DNA of 64,000 nucleotides from Lachnospiraceae bacterium YSB2008 (GTDB lineage Bacteria; Bacillota; Clostridia; Lachnospirales; Lachnospiraceae). Under the pieces are notes generated by a model. The model searched no databases. It was not told where the DNA came from and worked only from the letters and a program-made list of their open reading frames with translations. A program made the translations under genes and the position numbers. The stretch covers positions 102,635 to 166,634 of the forward strand of contig JHWR01000006.1 of assembly GCA_000687655.1 (NCBI GenBank), in the 5' to 3' direction. Below are positions 36,549 through 45,794 of the stretch, one piece after another; position 1 is the first letter of the stretch; each line of letters opens with the position of its first letter.

Positions 36549-36570
36549 GCATATCAGTTTTCCAATAATA

Positions 36571-38100
36571 TCAGTCTACGGAATCTTCACTGACAGGGAA
36601 TGTAAAATAAGTATCAGGATATGGCTCATCATCCAATGTAAAATGCCACCATTCAGTATCCAGCGGTCTGAAGCCGTGAGCCATCATCGCATCTCTCAGG
36701 ATCATACGATTATTATACTGTTCCTCAGTAATATCTGTATAATCAGGATGTGATAATTCTCCAAAGAAGTCAAATGTACCGCCCATATCAACTTCCTTCT
36801 CTGTCCTCATATCGAACAGCGTAAGGTCAACAGTACTTCCCCTGCTGTGTCCAGAATGCTTATCGATATATCCCTGGTCAAAGAGAACAGATTTATCAAG
36901 ATCCGGATAGAAATAATCCTTCATCTTTGTATCATCTATATCTTCAGCCCATCTCACAAAATGAGTAACTGCCTTCTGTGGACGGTATGCATCGAATATC
37001 TTCAGCCTGTAACCCTTTTCAGCCAGTTCATCACTTACTTCCTTAAGCTTTTCGGCCGCTTCCTTTGTAAGAAGTGCTACCGGCTCCTCATATCCATCTA
37101 CTCTTTCACCAACAAAATTATATGTTGAGTAGTATCTGATCTCCAATATCGCGTCCGGAACCGCCTCACTCAGAAGTACAAAGTCAGAAGAGTTTCCGGA
37201 AAGCTTATAACCATCAGCATCTGTAACAGTTGCATCATCTGATTCGTCATCCGTGTTTTTTTCAACTTTCTCTATATCTTCCGACTGATCGATAGTAAGG
37301 TCGAAATCAGCAAACATATCATCATCCGGGAGTTTCATTTCAAAACCTTCCGTATAATCCCAGGTAATTTCTGCTGTTTTTATATCCAGTCCGAGAACAT
37401 GGCCACCCTTAGTCCTGTCATCAGAAACAAAATGAAGATGCCAGCCGGTCGCATTCAGATCCTTCATATAAGGCGGACAGTAAAGACCTACCACCGTTCC
37501 ATTTATATTCTCATAATCAAAGAAGGTCTGATCGGTTTCAAGAACCTCAGCCAGCGGCTTATATGGCTCTTCCTGCTCCAGCTCACTTCTTACATTCATA
37601 GCTTCGAACTCACCATCAATCCTGATCATATAGAACTGATTGGACCCAAGCTCCTCCACCTTTTCATCCAGCTTCTCAACAAGGGATTCCATGTCATTCA
37701 CATCAGACAATTCATCAACATCGTCCTCGTCAAAGAACGTTACATTTGAAAATGGAATGGTCTCATTTTCAGGCACTTCCTCTACACTGCCGTCCCCCGC
37801 CGCACGATATATCTTTCCATCCAGCATGATAAGCTCACCGTTCAGACTGTCGAAGGTTCCTATTCCAATATCTCCGTTTTGCTTAAGCTCTTCAGCCGTA
37901 ATACTGCCATGATAATCACCAAAGGTAAGTCCTTGAAGAAGTGATACCTGGAACAGAACATCTCTGTCCACGGTTTCTTCCACTACATTAACAGGCTGCG
38001 ATGTTGTATCAGTTTTCTTCTGGGTATATGCACATCCATTCAGCAACACCATAACTGCCAATGAAATTGATATAGTTTTTGCAAATTTAACCTTTTTCAT
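36571..38100 (-). CDS. Lipoprotein fusing acetolactate-decarboxylase and VanX-type D,D-dipeptidase domains
   Basis: 509 aa. The lipobox LNGC (Cys23) places it outside the membrane. Residues about 46-270 match alpha-acetolactate decarboxylase: LFQVSLLQGL, GIGTFDSLNGELIMLDGK, FYMIRIDGEF and the zinc motif HLHFVSDDRTKGGH, with all three histidines spaced as in the Brevibacillus enzyme. After an acidic linker, about 305-505 match VanX/D-Ala-D-Ala dipeptidase: FDAYRPQ, HSGHSRGSTVDL and EWWHF, the zinc and catalytic residues. An exported version of the first domain is very odd, since its usual substrate is cytoplasmic. ATG 38100 is chosen; TTG 38106 is possible. Follows an XRE gene. Confidence 0.88.
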   Translation of the reverse strand: MKKVKFAKTISISLAVMVLLNGCAYTQKKTDTTSQPVNVVEETVDRDVLFQVSLLQGLTFGDYHGSITAEELKQNGDIGIGTFDSLNGELIMLDGKIYRAAGDGSVEEVPENETIPFSNVTFFDEDDVDELSDVNDMESLVEKLDEKVEELGSNQFYMIRIDGEFEAMNVRSELEQEEPYKPLAEVLETDQTFFDYENINGTVVGLYCPPYMKDLNATGWHLHFVSDDRTKGGHVLGLDIKTAEITWDYTEGFEMKLPDDDMFADFDLTIDQSEDIEKVEKNTDDESDDATVTDADGYKLSGNSSDFVLLSEAVPDAILEIRYYSTYNFVGERVDGYEEPVALLTKEAAEKLKEVSDELAEKGYRLKIFDAYRPQKAVTHFVRWAEDIDDTKMKDYFYPDLDKSVLFDQGYIDKHSGHSRGSTVDLTLFDMRTEKEVDMGGTFDFFGELSHPDYTDITEEQYNNRMILRDAMMAHGFRPLDTEWWHFTLDDEPYPDTYFTFPVSEDSVD

Positions 38101-38134
38101 ATCCAACCCAGCTCCTTCTGCATAATAGAGTTTT

Positions 38135-38533
38135 TTACTTAGGCAATCCAAACATCAGAACATATATGATGAAAGATAATATATCGATCAGGAGAAATGC
38201 CCCGAGAGCTATACCTGCTATCTTAAGGCCTTTCTTGGTCTTCTTCTTATTATCTTCCGTTAAAACATGTTCCTTTAAATCACTGTAAAACTCGGATTTA
38301 ACTACCTGCTCGGAAGCTTCCTGCTTCTTCTCTTCTTTTTTATCCAAAACCAGCTCATCGAGGGATATTTCGAAAAGATCACTCATAGCAACGAGTTTTT
38401 CCATATCCGGTGTTGATTCTCCAACCTCCCACTTAGAAACCGTCTGACGGGAAACATTCAGGCGATTGGCAAGTTCCTCCTGTGAGAATCCTTTCTGTTT
38501 ACGAAGCTCATACAATTTATTATTGAATTCCAT
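38135..38533 (-). CDS. XRE regulator with C-terminal membrane helix
   Basis: 132 aa. HTH_3 at about 5-60 (LRKQKGFSQEELANRLNVSR, VSKWEVGESTPDMEKLVAMS), then a charged linker and one membrane helix (about 105-127). Membrane-tethered XRE proteins of this type are common in clostridia. Overlaps the CPBP gene by 14 bp, and lies 34 bp before the ALDC-VanX gene, so the three may be one operon. Confidence 0.88.
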   Translation of the reverse strand: MEFNNKLYELRKQKGFSQEELANRLNVSRQTVSKWEVGESTPDMEKLVAMSDLFEISLDELVLDKKEEKKQEASEQVVKSEFYSDLKEHVLTEDNKKKTKKGLKIAGIALGAFLLIDILSFIIYVLMFGLPK

Positions 38534-39455
38534 GACGATCCCTTCCTTTCCCTTTCCAAAGATAGATTATACCACAAATCATTACTAGAATTATACCTGT
38601 TGTCGCAATTCCTGCCTCTAAACCATATTCGGAACCATTGATTATATTCAGATTATTTATCTTAAAGATGAATAAACCTCCATTATTCCCGTCAATTCCT
38701 GATAATGTGAGTCCAAACACTGAATTCAGAACAAAATTCCAGGCTGTGTGAAGTCCGCAGGATATCCATATATTCTTACGCCATAACACAATTATAGAAA
38801 ACAGAATCGAAATCAGATAAAGATTAACAATACCGATTATTGAATAAACTACTCCGGCTTCGAGGATTGATGTCATTATCAGATGAGGCACAACAAATGC
38901 AGTCGAACTGACAAATACAGCCATCGGAACTGAAATCTTCTTCTTAAGAGTATTCATCAGAAAGCCCCTGCAAAGGATCTCCTCTTCAGAACCCTGGATT
39001 ATAAATGCGATTCCCCATAAGATCAGTCCCTTTACGCTGACATTCTTATTAATTCCTACAAATGATACTGAACCGCTTATGCAACATATAAATATAACAA
39101 CACCCAGCATAATTAGTGCTATCACAATTCCGATGAAATAATCTCCAAACTTTTTGGTAAGGCCGATGTCCTCAAGACTTCTTTTTTCTATCAGCTTGCA
39201 ATATAGAATTGCAATTATCGAGAAAAGTAAATATCCATAAAATGGAACGAGCCCCGCAATCTCTCCCTCAGGCATCACACCATGCAGTGGATCGTAACCC
39301 ATCCCTGTGAAGGATGCTATAACAACTGCCTCTCCTAAAATCCCTGATACAAAGAATATTAGAATAAATGCCAGAACCTTCTTGATCACATATTCAGCTC
39401 CCGGCATTTCCATCCTATTGTTAAATGGAATCAGGTTTAAAAAATGATTTTTCAC
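38520..39455 (-). CDS. CPBP-family intramembrane metalloprotease-like protein
   Basis: 311 aa with about eight membrane helices. Abi/CPBP motifs: EEILCRGFLMNTL (about 158-170), FVVPHLI and LHTAWNF, supplying the paired glutamates and two histidines. Related to Rce1-type proteases and to bacteriocin self-immunity proteins; substrate unknown. Upstream partner of a membrane XRE regulator. Confidence 0.88.
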   Translation of the reverse strand: MKNHFLNLIPFNNRMEMPGAEYVIKKVLAFILIFFVSGILGEAVVIASFTGMGYDPLHGVMPEGEIAGLVPFYGYLLFSIIAILYCKLIEKRSLEDIGLTKKFGDYFIGIVIALIMLGVVIFICCISGSVSFVGINKNVSVKGLILWGIAFIIQGSEEEILCRGFLMNTLKKKISVPMAVFVSSTAFVVPHLIMTSILEAGVVYSIIGIVNLYLISILFSIIVLWRKNIWISCGLHTAWNFVLNSVFGLTLSGIDGNNGGLFIFKINNLNIINGSEYGLEAGIATTGIILVMICGIIYLWKGKGRDRHGIQ

Positions 39456-39539
39456 TTTGTATACCTCCTTGGTATTTTTGATGATTCAATCATAAAAAAT
39501 CCGCCTCAAAAACTCTACCAAGCAGGCTTTACAATGTGA

Positions 39540-39573
39540 CAACGGGGCTTAACAATCATGTTAAACCCCGTTG
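39540..39573. repeat. 14-bp hairpin between GNAT and CPBP genes
   Basis: CAACGGGGTTTAAC and GTTAAGCCCCGTTG (one G-U pair) with a 6-base loop. No T-run follows; it may terminate the CPBP-side transcription or act in the leader. Confidence 0.45.
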
Positions 39574-39604
39574 CAACCCTTGATTTTACTGAAAAAATCG
39601 ATTT

Positions 39605-40057
39605 TTATTTCACATACTCCGGATCGATTCGGATTAATTCCGTGAGTGCCTTATTCCTGTAATTCAGATCTTCACGAAGAGTAAATCCCTGCGATTCCCA
39701 GAATGCATTTCCGCCTTCATTTTTCTTGAAAGCAACCAGAAGAACTTTGTTTATCCCTTCTTCTTTAAGCGCGTCAAGAGCAAGGTCGACAAGCTTCTCT
39801 CCAACCCCCTTTCTCCTGCAATCCGGAGACACACAGGCATGCTGAATTATTCCTCTTCTTCCATCATGTCCGCAAAGAATGACCCCGACTATCTTTTCGT
39901 CAAGAACAGCAACGAAAGAGGTTTTCGGATTACGATTAAGATATTTCCCGATCCCTTCTCGTGAATCGTCTTTATCATTCAATCCATTTCCACACCTGAT
40001 CCAAAGATCATATGCAGCTTCATAGTCATCAATTGTCATAAGTCTGTATTGTATCAT
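39605..40057 (-). CDS. GNAT acetyltransferase
   Basis: 150 aa from ATG 40057, which follows AAAGGGA; the longer frame upstream lacks a ribosome site. Acetyl-CoA loop CVSPDCRRKGVGEKLVDLAL near 79-98 is typical of GNAT. Also YDLWIRCGNGLNDKDDSREG, as in small-molecule GNATs of unknown substrate. Lies 58 bp after the YgjP-like gene. Confidence 0.85.
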   Translation of the reverse strand: MIQYRLMTIDDYEAAYDLWIRCGNGLNDKDDSREGIGKYLNRNPKTSFVAVLDEKIVGVILCGHDGRRGIIQHACVSPDCRRKGVGEKLVDLALDALKEEGINKVLLVAFKKNEGGNAFWESQGFTLREDLNYRNKALTELIRIDPEYVK

Positions 40058-40115
40058 TCTCAATCCCTTTCCATGGCCTGACTTTACCGATCCGGCCATT
40101 GCCGTAATAGGAATT

Positions 40116-40673
40116 TTATAAAATCCCAACCTCTCGCATAATCCTGTTTTCATTGTCTTTCAGCCATTTTTCATGAATCCTGTAATCAGGAATAACCTTC
40201 TCGACATCATCCCAAAACTCCCGAGAATGATCCAGATGCCGTCGATGACACAGTTCATGAACCACAATGTAATCAAGGACCTCTATCGGTGCTCTCATCA
40301 AAGCTACATTAAAGTTAAGATTACCTTTTGCCGAGCAGCTTCCCCATCTGGTCTTCTGATTCCTTATGGTTATACGTCCATAAGTCACTCCTACTATTGG
40401 AGCATAGTGTTCAACTTTTGCTGCAAACACCTGAACAGCCTTGTCCGCCAGCTCGTCCACCTCAATATCCGAAAGAGGCGTTATATTCCTTGCAATGATT
40501 TCTTCCCTTCTCTTTTTCTCCTGCTGCTTTTCTATCCAGAGTTCATGCTTCGCTATAGCCTCATCTATAGTTTTCTTTGATACTCTTTTCGGAGCTCTTA
40601 CAACCAGTTCTTCGGAAGATACAACCTGTATCGATATAGTTTTTCTTTTGGATTTGATTATCTTTATTTCCAT
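40116..40673 (-). CDS. YgjP-like (DUF45) metallopeptidase
   Basis: 185 aa. Zinc site [18 protein letters not shown] (HExxH near 138-142, third His in the following helix) and the family strand [20 protein letters not shown] near 10-29. The family includes SprT-like and YgjP proteins; substrate unknown. Complete family length. Confidence 0.9.
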   Translation of the reverse strand: MEIKIIKSKRKTISIQVVSSEELVVRAPKRVSKKTIDEAIAKHELWIEKQQEKKRREEIIARNITPLSDIEVDELADKAVQVFAAKVEHYAPIVGVTYGRITIRNQKTRWGSCSAKGNLNFNVALMRAPIEVLDYIVVHELCHRRHLDHSREFWDDVEKVIPDYRIHEKWLKDNENRIMREVGIL

Positions 40674-40734
40674 TAAGTCGCAGACTTTCTGTTTTTCTCA
40701 TGATTCTCAGCTTCAGACTGAACTATTATTCTAA

Positions 40735-41361
40735 TCAGAATACATCCCAATGTATCCTATCATTGATATCAATATCCTTCTGTTTAGGAATTGCCGCGTT
40801 CTCCTTTGGCCTTCCTATACCAATAAAGCATGGCATATAGTAATCCTCCGGAAACCCGAGTATTTCTCTTGCATGTTCGCCTTCATTTCCAAGTGGGATA
40901 CGAAGATTACATCCGTATCCTTCTGCCGTTGCAGCAAGGAATAAGTTTTCGATACTACACCATATTGATGCAAATCCATTAAGATGGGAAATATTCTCCG
41001 GATGAAGTATATCCGTCTTTTGTTTCAAAAGCGGTAAAATGATTGCAGATGCATCAAAAAGCATCCTGTACTGTTTGGGTACGGCATTACGATAGCATTC
41101 CTGTTGAAGACTGTCATTCAGATTCCAATCTTTGATCAACTGATTCATGTCCTCGTCAGAGATACCTTTGGGAACTATATCCAGTAACTGAGCTGCAATC
41201 TCTCGATTCTTAACAATGATGAAATGCCAATCTCTCATATGGTCATTAGTAGGAGCTTTCAACGCTGCAGAAATAACTCTTTCTAATATCTCTTTTGGTA
41301 TATCCTCAGATTCGAAATCCCGAATAGTTCTTCTTTTTTCTATAACTTCATAAAACTCCAT
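40735..41361 (-). CDS. Nitroreductase family protein
   Basis: 208 aa. FMN-binding start EVIEKRRTIRDFESEDIPKE, then APTNDHMRDWHFIIV and the C-terminal GYGCNLRIPLGNEGE, all typical of the nitroreductase fold. Uses NAD(P)H and FMN; acceptor unknown. ATG 41361 lies after AGAGGTGG. Confidence 0.9.
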   Translation of the reverse strand: MEFYEVIEKRRTIRDFESEDIPKEILERVISAALKAPTNDHMRDWHFIIVKNREIAAQLLDIVPKGISDEDMNQLIKDWNLNDSLQQECYRNAVPKQYRMLFDASAIILPLLKQKTDILHPENISHLNGFASIWCSIENLFLAATAEGYGCNLRIPLGNEGEHAREILGFPEDYYMPCFIGIGRPKENAAIPKQKDIDINDRIHWDVF

Positions 41362-41402
41362 ATTCTCCCACCTCTTTTTCATAGAAAGATATTCATCTCC
41401 AT

Positions 41403-42758
41403 TTACTCTCTCCTGTCGTCAACAGCACTAAAGATTAAAGAATACTCCTCTCCGATATAATCGTCCCATCCTTTGTCGAGGTCTTTCTTTAAGAACTCAT
41501 AGAATCTTGGAGCAACTTCACTCTCTCTGTCTCCAAAATATCCAGTGATAATATCCACAAAATTATTATCTACAAATTGCATTTTAAGTGAAAATATGGC
41601 TTCTGTATCAGCAAAGCCAGTGAGAATAGTATAAGTGTTAAGCGAATCACATATTTCTTCTCTAAGTTCATCATCTATATCCTCAGGCGGTACGACTTTC
41701 CCTTCTTCTTCATCCTTTAATACGTAAGAAAAACGATACGTCTGATATTTGGCCCCGGCCGGTTCAAGTATTATTCCCGGATTCATCTCATGGATTTTAT
41801 TTATAATGCCCTCTATTTCTTCATCGTGGTCAAAAACCGTATACGCATTTCTGGAATCATAAATGGCATACTTATTTCCATCTATAGCTTCCGCCTCAAT
41901 GACAGAATAACAATTCCTTGCATTCATTTCCCCACCGGGTATTATCACCTTATTATATGAATACAGTCGGCTTATTTCATTGTACTTAAGTGCAACCTGG
42001 CCGGTTTTGTATTTATCAGCGCCATGAGTAAAACCTACAACCATATTAGGTGATATAAGCAGATTACGACTCATGAAGACAGAATCAGGGTTACTCGCCT
42101 CGTTATCAATATCATCCGCAGTAATGCCTGATAAAGATTTAACCTCACGAGAACCTTTAAGGTCAGAACGCGCGCCGGCAAACATTCCTCCACCTACCAA
42201 AAGGAGCAATCCTCCAAGTATGAGATTCACTATATATCCATCAAAAAGAACATTTTTATATGACAGCTTAAAACAAGTAAAACAAACATCACCCAGAATA
42301 TCATCCATGTTATCTGTAGTAACCTTCTGTCCCAGAACCTGAGACGCCTTTGCAGCAATCTCTTCATTTGTATCATCATCGATTATAAACCTGGTCATGC
42401 CCTCAGCTCTGTAAGGTACAGTTTTCTGAAGACCGTTCTTGATCTCGCTTAAATCCTTATCATCCAGAACAGCCAGACGGTATTCAGTACCATCTGTAAC
42501 AAGATAAAATGTATCTCGCTTATAGTCTCCTGCCTTAATAGGTTCATCGACAATGTCAAAGTATACAACCCTTACGGCATGATTTCCCGAAAGCTTCATA
42601 GCATCATCCAGATGCATCTGGTTATTATATTTCTTTCCGGCAAATACAAATCCACAGACCAAAAGCAGAAGCGCCAGTAATGTAAGAACCAGCCCCACTA
42701 TATATGATGCAAAACTAACACTGTACATACTTCTGATATCTTTATTCTTGTATCTCAT
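41403..42758 (-). CDS. Membrane protein of unknown function (451 aa)
   Basis: Two membrane helices, near 17-42 and 178-197, flank a roughly 135-residue extracytoplasmic loop (VRVVYFDIVDEPIKAGDYKR). A cytoplasmic C-terminal half follows, beta-rich, with NLLISPNMVVGFTHGADKY. Resembles DUF6709-type proteins but I cannot confirm this. AGAGGAG precedes ATG. Confidence 0.65.
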   Translation of the reverse strand: MRYKNKDIRSMYSVSFASYIVGLVLTLLALLLLVCGFVFAGKKYNNQMHLDDAMKLSGNHAVRVVYFDIVDEPIKAGDYKRDTFYLVTDGTEYRLAVLDDKDLSEIKNGLQKTVPYRAEGMTRFIIDDDTNEEIAAKASQVLGQKVTTDNMDDILGDVCFTCFKLSYKNVLFDGYIVNLILGGLLLLVGGGMFAGARSDLKGSREVKSLSGITADDIDNEASNPDSVFMSRNLLISPNMVVGFTHGADKYKTGQVALKYNEISRLYSYNKVIIPGGEMNARNCYSVIEAEAIDGNKYAIYDSRNAYTVFDHDEEIEGIINKIHEMNPGIILEPAGAKYQTYRFSYVLKDEEEGKVVPPEDIDDELREEICDSLNTYTILTGFADTEAIFSLKMQFVDNNFVDIITGYFGDRESEVAPRFYEFLKKDLDKGWDDYIGEEYSLIFSAVDDRRE

Positions 42759-42801
42759 AAATACTCCTCTAACAGTTTATAATAGAATCATTATTACGAA
42801 A

Positions 42802-43338
42802 CTATAATATATATTCCAGCTGTACGTCAAATGGCTCCTTCTCAGCCAGAATCTTATTAATCTCATCTGCGTGCCTGCATCCAAGTGCTTGGTACGCTGC
42901 CTGTGATTCTTTTGAGGAATGACCGGATATGTACAGCTTATCTGCTCCAAGCCGCATGGCCTCTTCACAGATCATTGTAAAGAGTTTCTTTCCAATACCC
43001 CGGTGGCGATAATCCTCTGAAACTTGAAAACAGACCAATTCCACATAATTTGCTGTTTCTCCAAATATGTCGTGTGATACGGTTGCGAAGCCAATGATAC
43101 GTTCGCCATCAAATGCACCAAAACCTGTTTGGTCATGGTTCATATGCTGCACTATATCTCCAGCTACCTCTCGGCACTGTTCTATTGTCCAGTTTTCGAC
43201 AAAAGGATTAGGCACAAGTACCCATTTATTATCCACCTCTCTCCAGCACTCAGTAACAGCCTGATGGCGGACAAAAGAATCCAGCGAATGTGTGTTAAAA
43301 CAGTCAGCATCTAATTTTTTATATTGTATTTTCTCCAT
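42802..43338 (-). CDS. GNAT acetyltransferase
   Basis: 178 aa from ATG 43338, 9 nt after GGGAG. The N-terminal LDSFVRHQAVTECWREVDNK is followed by the acetyl-CoA loop VSEDYRHRGIGKKLFTMICE (about 112-131) and YISGHSSKESQAAYQALGC. Complete GNAT fold. A longer frame extends into a decayed hydrolase remnant and is less likely. Confidence 0.85.
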   Translation of the reverse strand: MEKIQYKKLDADCFNTHSLDSFVRHQAVTECWREVDNKWVLVPNPFVENWTIEQCREVAGDIVQHMNHDQTGFGAFDGERIIGFATVSHDIFGETANYVELVCFQVSEDYRHRGIGKKLFTMICEEAMRLGADKLYISGHSSKESQAAYQALGCRHADEINKILAEKEPFDVQLEYIL

Positions 43339-43357
43339 CTGTATAATCTCCCAATTT

Positions 43358-43483
43358 TTATACATCGCAGCCCTTACTGCAATAATACGCAAACATTTCA
43401 TCCAGTTTTTTCAGGTCATAGCTCGTTACGCAATCAGATATCACGTGCACTTTGTATCCTGCCTTTACCAGATTTAAATTTAC
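43358..43483 (-). pseudogene. Isochorismatase-family hydrolase remnant
   Basis: An open frame without start, 41 residues, reading GYKVHVISDCVTSYDLKKLD and ending YYCSKGCDV. This matches the C-terminal part of isochorismatase-like cysteine hydrolases (GY-x-V-x-V-x-x-D, then an LxxxGxxV-like end). The 5' two-thirds, including the catalytic Asp and Cys, is missing: an in-frame stop lies just upstream. Confidence 0.5.
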
Positions 43484-43494
43484 TCATCCCAAAA

Positions 43495-43926
43495 TTATTC
43501 AAAATACATACATATAGTTCCCTTTGACAACTTAAACCCATTCTTCTCATAAAACTTAGCCGCTGGCGCATACTCGCTAGTATAAAGAACAATACCCGCA
43601 AGTCCTTTGTCCTTACTATAATCTTTAACAGCGTTTAATAACTGCTTACCTATTCCTTGACCTTGTCGCTCAGGAAGTACTGCCATCTCATTAATATAAA
43701 TCTCTTCTTTGTTGCCTGAAATCTTACGAAGTGCGAATATACACCCTAGTACTTCTTTATTTTCCTCATATACAAATCCCACAAATCTTCTCTGTTCAAA
43801 AAAATCCTGAAGATATTCTGTGGCATTTTCTGTCGTCCAATCTATTCCCCAATATTCCATCGGAAATGCTTTCGTATAAATCGAACCACATTGTGTTAAA
43901 TCACTGTTTTTCATAATTCTAATCAT
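43495..43926 (-). CDS. GNAT acetyltransferase
   Basis: 143 aa. Substrate-side region YTKAFPMEYWGIDWTTENAT, acetyl-CoA loop VLPERQGQGIGKQLLNAVKD (about 85-104) and the C-terminal AAKFYEKNGFKLSKGT. Complete single-domain GNAT. GGGGTAG precedes ATG. Next to the hydrolase remnant and a second GNAT; substrate unknown. Confidence 0.9.
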   Translation of the reverse strand: MIRIMKNSDLTQCGSIYTKAFPMEYWGIDWTTENATEYLQDFFEQRRFVGFVYEENKEVLGCIFALRKISGNKEEIYINEMAVLPERQGQGIGKQLLNAVKDYSKDKGLAGIVLYTSEYAPAAKFYEKNGFKLSKGTICMYFE

Positions 43927-44107
43927 TGTACTACCCCACTACCAAACTTTGATTTATTCATTTCCCCTTTTTCACAATTCTGAAACAAAAGATTCCATAG
44001 CCTTTGCGGAAATGCTCCGGCGCAACGAATATCCTGCCTTAAACAACTGTAAACTCATAGGCCATTCCTCACTTAGTCGTTATATAATGCATTCTTTCAA
44101 ATCATGC

Positions 44108-44530
44108 TTACGGTTTTTGATCTAATACGCGTTCAAGCGCCACCCAGCCCAAATATTTCGGATGATCTCCGGTCAGTGCTGTCAGCTTTTCGATTGCCAG
44201 ATAGTCATCGATTCGGACTATATCCCACGCATGGATCACTCGGCCATTCCCTAGACTAATGCCGCAGTGTCCCCAATTGACTGGGCCATTTCCGCTAGGA
44301 CACAGGCAATCATAGAATACGAAAGCGCCTCGTTCCGGAATTCCACACCGCAGTGCGTCCTTATACATCTCACAGGATTCCTTCGCGGAATCTCCACCAT
44401 ATATTTCGATATGATTGCTGATTTCAAGTGCATCCTCTATAAACGCAAGGCACCATCCTGCATATTCTGTGCTGCCAAGTTTGCTTTCAGCAAAGCGAAT
44501 CATATTATCAGTCAGTTTCTCCATCCTCAT
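44108..44530 (-). CDS. NlpC/P60-like cysteine hydrolase
   Basis: 140 aa, no signal peptide. Catalytic-type Cys in YAGWCLAFIEDAL (about residue 27) and His in NWGHCGISLGNGRVIHAW (about 87 or 100), arranged as in NlpC/P60 or CHAP-type folds. The absence of a signal peptide suggests a cytoplasmic amidase. Overlaps the AAC(3)-like gene by 23 bp, last gene of the TetR operon. Confidence 0.7.
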   Translation of the reverse strand: MRMEKLTDNMIRFAESKLGSTEYAGWCLAFIEDALEISNHIEIYGGDSAKESCEMYKDALRCGIPERGAFVFYDCLCPSGNGPVNWGHCGISLGNGRVIHAWDIVRIDDYLAIEKLTALTGDHPKYLGWVALERVLDQKP

Positions 44531-45269
44531 GTCTGATCATCCCCCATAGCCCATACGGGTCGCGCCTTAGTTCATTTTCATATAACGAAACCACAGACCA
44601 TATATCAAAAAACATTATCTTGCATTCACCTATTATAGTTTCTTTAATGAGTCCTTTTTCATAGGCCATGTCCTGAATTTTGTACCACGCTTTTACGGGC
44701 GGATGCCCTGCTTCCATGAACCACTCATCCGGAGGATATTTTCGGTTGATCGCTTCTGTCGGCTCAAACTGTTCGTTAATTTCGCCAGGTGTTATTCCCT
44801 CCACATAATGCATTGCCGTAAGTTTGTAAATATCAACCCCAAGCATAAGAGCCATTCCACCGTTGTGGATTGGATAATCAAGACCTCCTGTCACCGCTTC
44901 TTTTCCATGTTTTCCCCAACCGGATGTGCTGATCGTATCTGTCCCTGTATACGTATCCGGTAATTTACGGAAGGTATCTGCTACAATCCCCATAGCCGTT
45001 CTGTCAGAATCAGGCGGTAATACTTTTATCTTTACTGTGATTCCAAGCTTTTTATCTTCTTCGGTAAGCGGCAGTTCTCGGCTTAGCCTAAGCGCCGGCA
45101 TGAAAATACTTCCTTCCTCCGTGACAATCTCTTTTAGCGTATTTATAACTGTTTCAGCTCCGCCTTCAAGTTCTCCAAAACTGCTAAGTGATGAGTGAAC
45201 CTCTAATACCATGCCCTTTTCAACCCCAAGTTGAGTCAGCGCTTTTTTTAGCATTTCCTTTGTGACCAT
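44508..45269 (-). CDS. AAC(3)-like N-acetyltransferase
   Basis: 253 aa of the Antibiotic_NAT family. Motifs: VLEVHSSLSSFGELEGGAET, IFMPALRLSRELP, GWGKHGKEAVTGGLDYPIHN and the C-terminal region. AAC(3) enzymes acetylate the 3-amino group of aminoglycosides, but chromosomal family members also modify other amines, so resistance is not implied. ATG 45269 lies 11 nt after GGAG. Overlaps the NlpC/P60-like gene. Confidence 0.85.
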   Translation of the reverse strand: MVTKEMLKKALTQLGVEKGMVLEVHSSLSSFGELEGGAETVINTLKEIVTEEGSIFMPALRLSRELPLTEEDKKLGITVKIKVLPPDSDRTAMGIVADTFRKLPDTYTGTDTISTSGWGKHGKEAVTGGLDYPIHNGGMALMLGVDIYKLTAMHYVEGITPGEINEQFEPTEAINRKYPPDEWFMEAGHPPVKAWYKIQDMAYEKGLIKETIIGECKIMFFDIWSVVSLYENELRRDPYGLWGMIRHEDGETD

Positions 45270-45344
45270 AATCAGCAAAGCTCCTTTCCGGTTTTCTCTC
45301 CTCCAGTTTTAGTAAAATCAGCTTTATAACACATATTCCATCCC

Positions 45345-45761
45345 TCAATGTCCCCTATGCTTTTCTCTTTTCTTAATTTTCTTCAATTCAAATATTCGCT
45401 GGCTCTCCGCTTCCCTTTGTTCACGGCTTCTGACTTTCCGTTCCTGTTTATTCTGCTCCAGTTGTAATTTAAGTGCCTGCTGCGATTTAGTGCCTATGCC
45501 CGTCTCCAATGTCTGTTTTTTCGCATCACGCTGTGCCCTTTTAGGGTTCTTCTTCGTATCCTTTACAACCATTTCAACCGCCGGACTGAACTGCAGATGA
45601 TAATAGTTCCGATATATAAACTCCAGGACCTCGTAATCCTTCGGCTCCGCACCAAACGTCACTTTAGCTACTGACAGTTTCCTGTTTTCAATTCTCTCAA
45701 AAATACCCACCCAGAACGGATCTTCAAAATATATCGTCAGTTTTCCGCTTATTCTATCCAT
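45345..45761 (-). CDS. yjdF: YjdF (DUF2992) family protein
   Basis: 138 aa. N-terminal domain (1-75) with LTIYFEDPFWVGIFERIENR and VLEFIYRNYYHLQFSPAV, then a highly basic helical tail (KKNPKRAQRDAKKQTLETGI). This is the usual YjdF layout. In Bacillus, yjdF is controlled by an azaaromatic-binding riboswitch; here only 33 bp separate it from the upstream gene, so no such riboswitch is present. Function unknown. Confidence 0.9.
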   Translation of the reverse strand: MDRISGKLTIYFEDPFWVGIFERIENRKLSVAKVTFGAEPKDYEVLEFIYRNYYHLQFSPAVEMVVKDTKKNPKRAQRDAKKQTLETGIGTKSQQALKLQLEQNKQERKVRSREQREAESQRIFELKKIKKREKHRGH

Positions 45762-45794
45762 TATTCTTCATCCCCCAGATTCCGTAGGGACAAT

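Noticed and set aside
43927..44107. Short open frame of about 28 codons on the minus strand
   Set aside because: No ribosome site, no motif and too short to judge; I see nothing else in this gap.
44508..45269. Acquired aminoglycoside-resistance gene
   Set aside because: Embedded in a native-looking TetR operon; the family includes many non-resistance members.
45762..45794. yjdF riboswitch
   Set aside because: The 33-bp gap is far too short for the known element.
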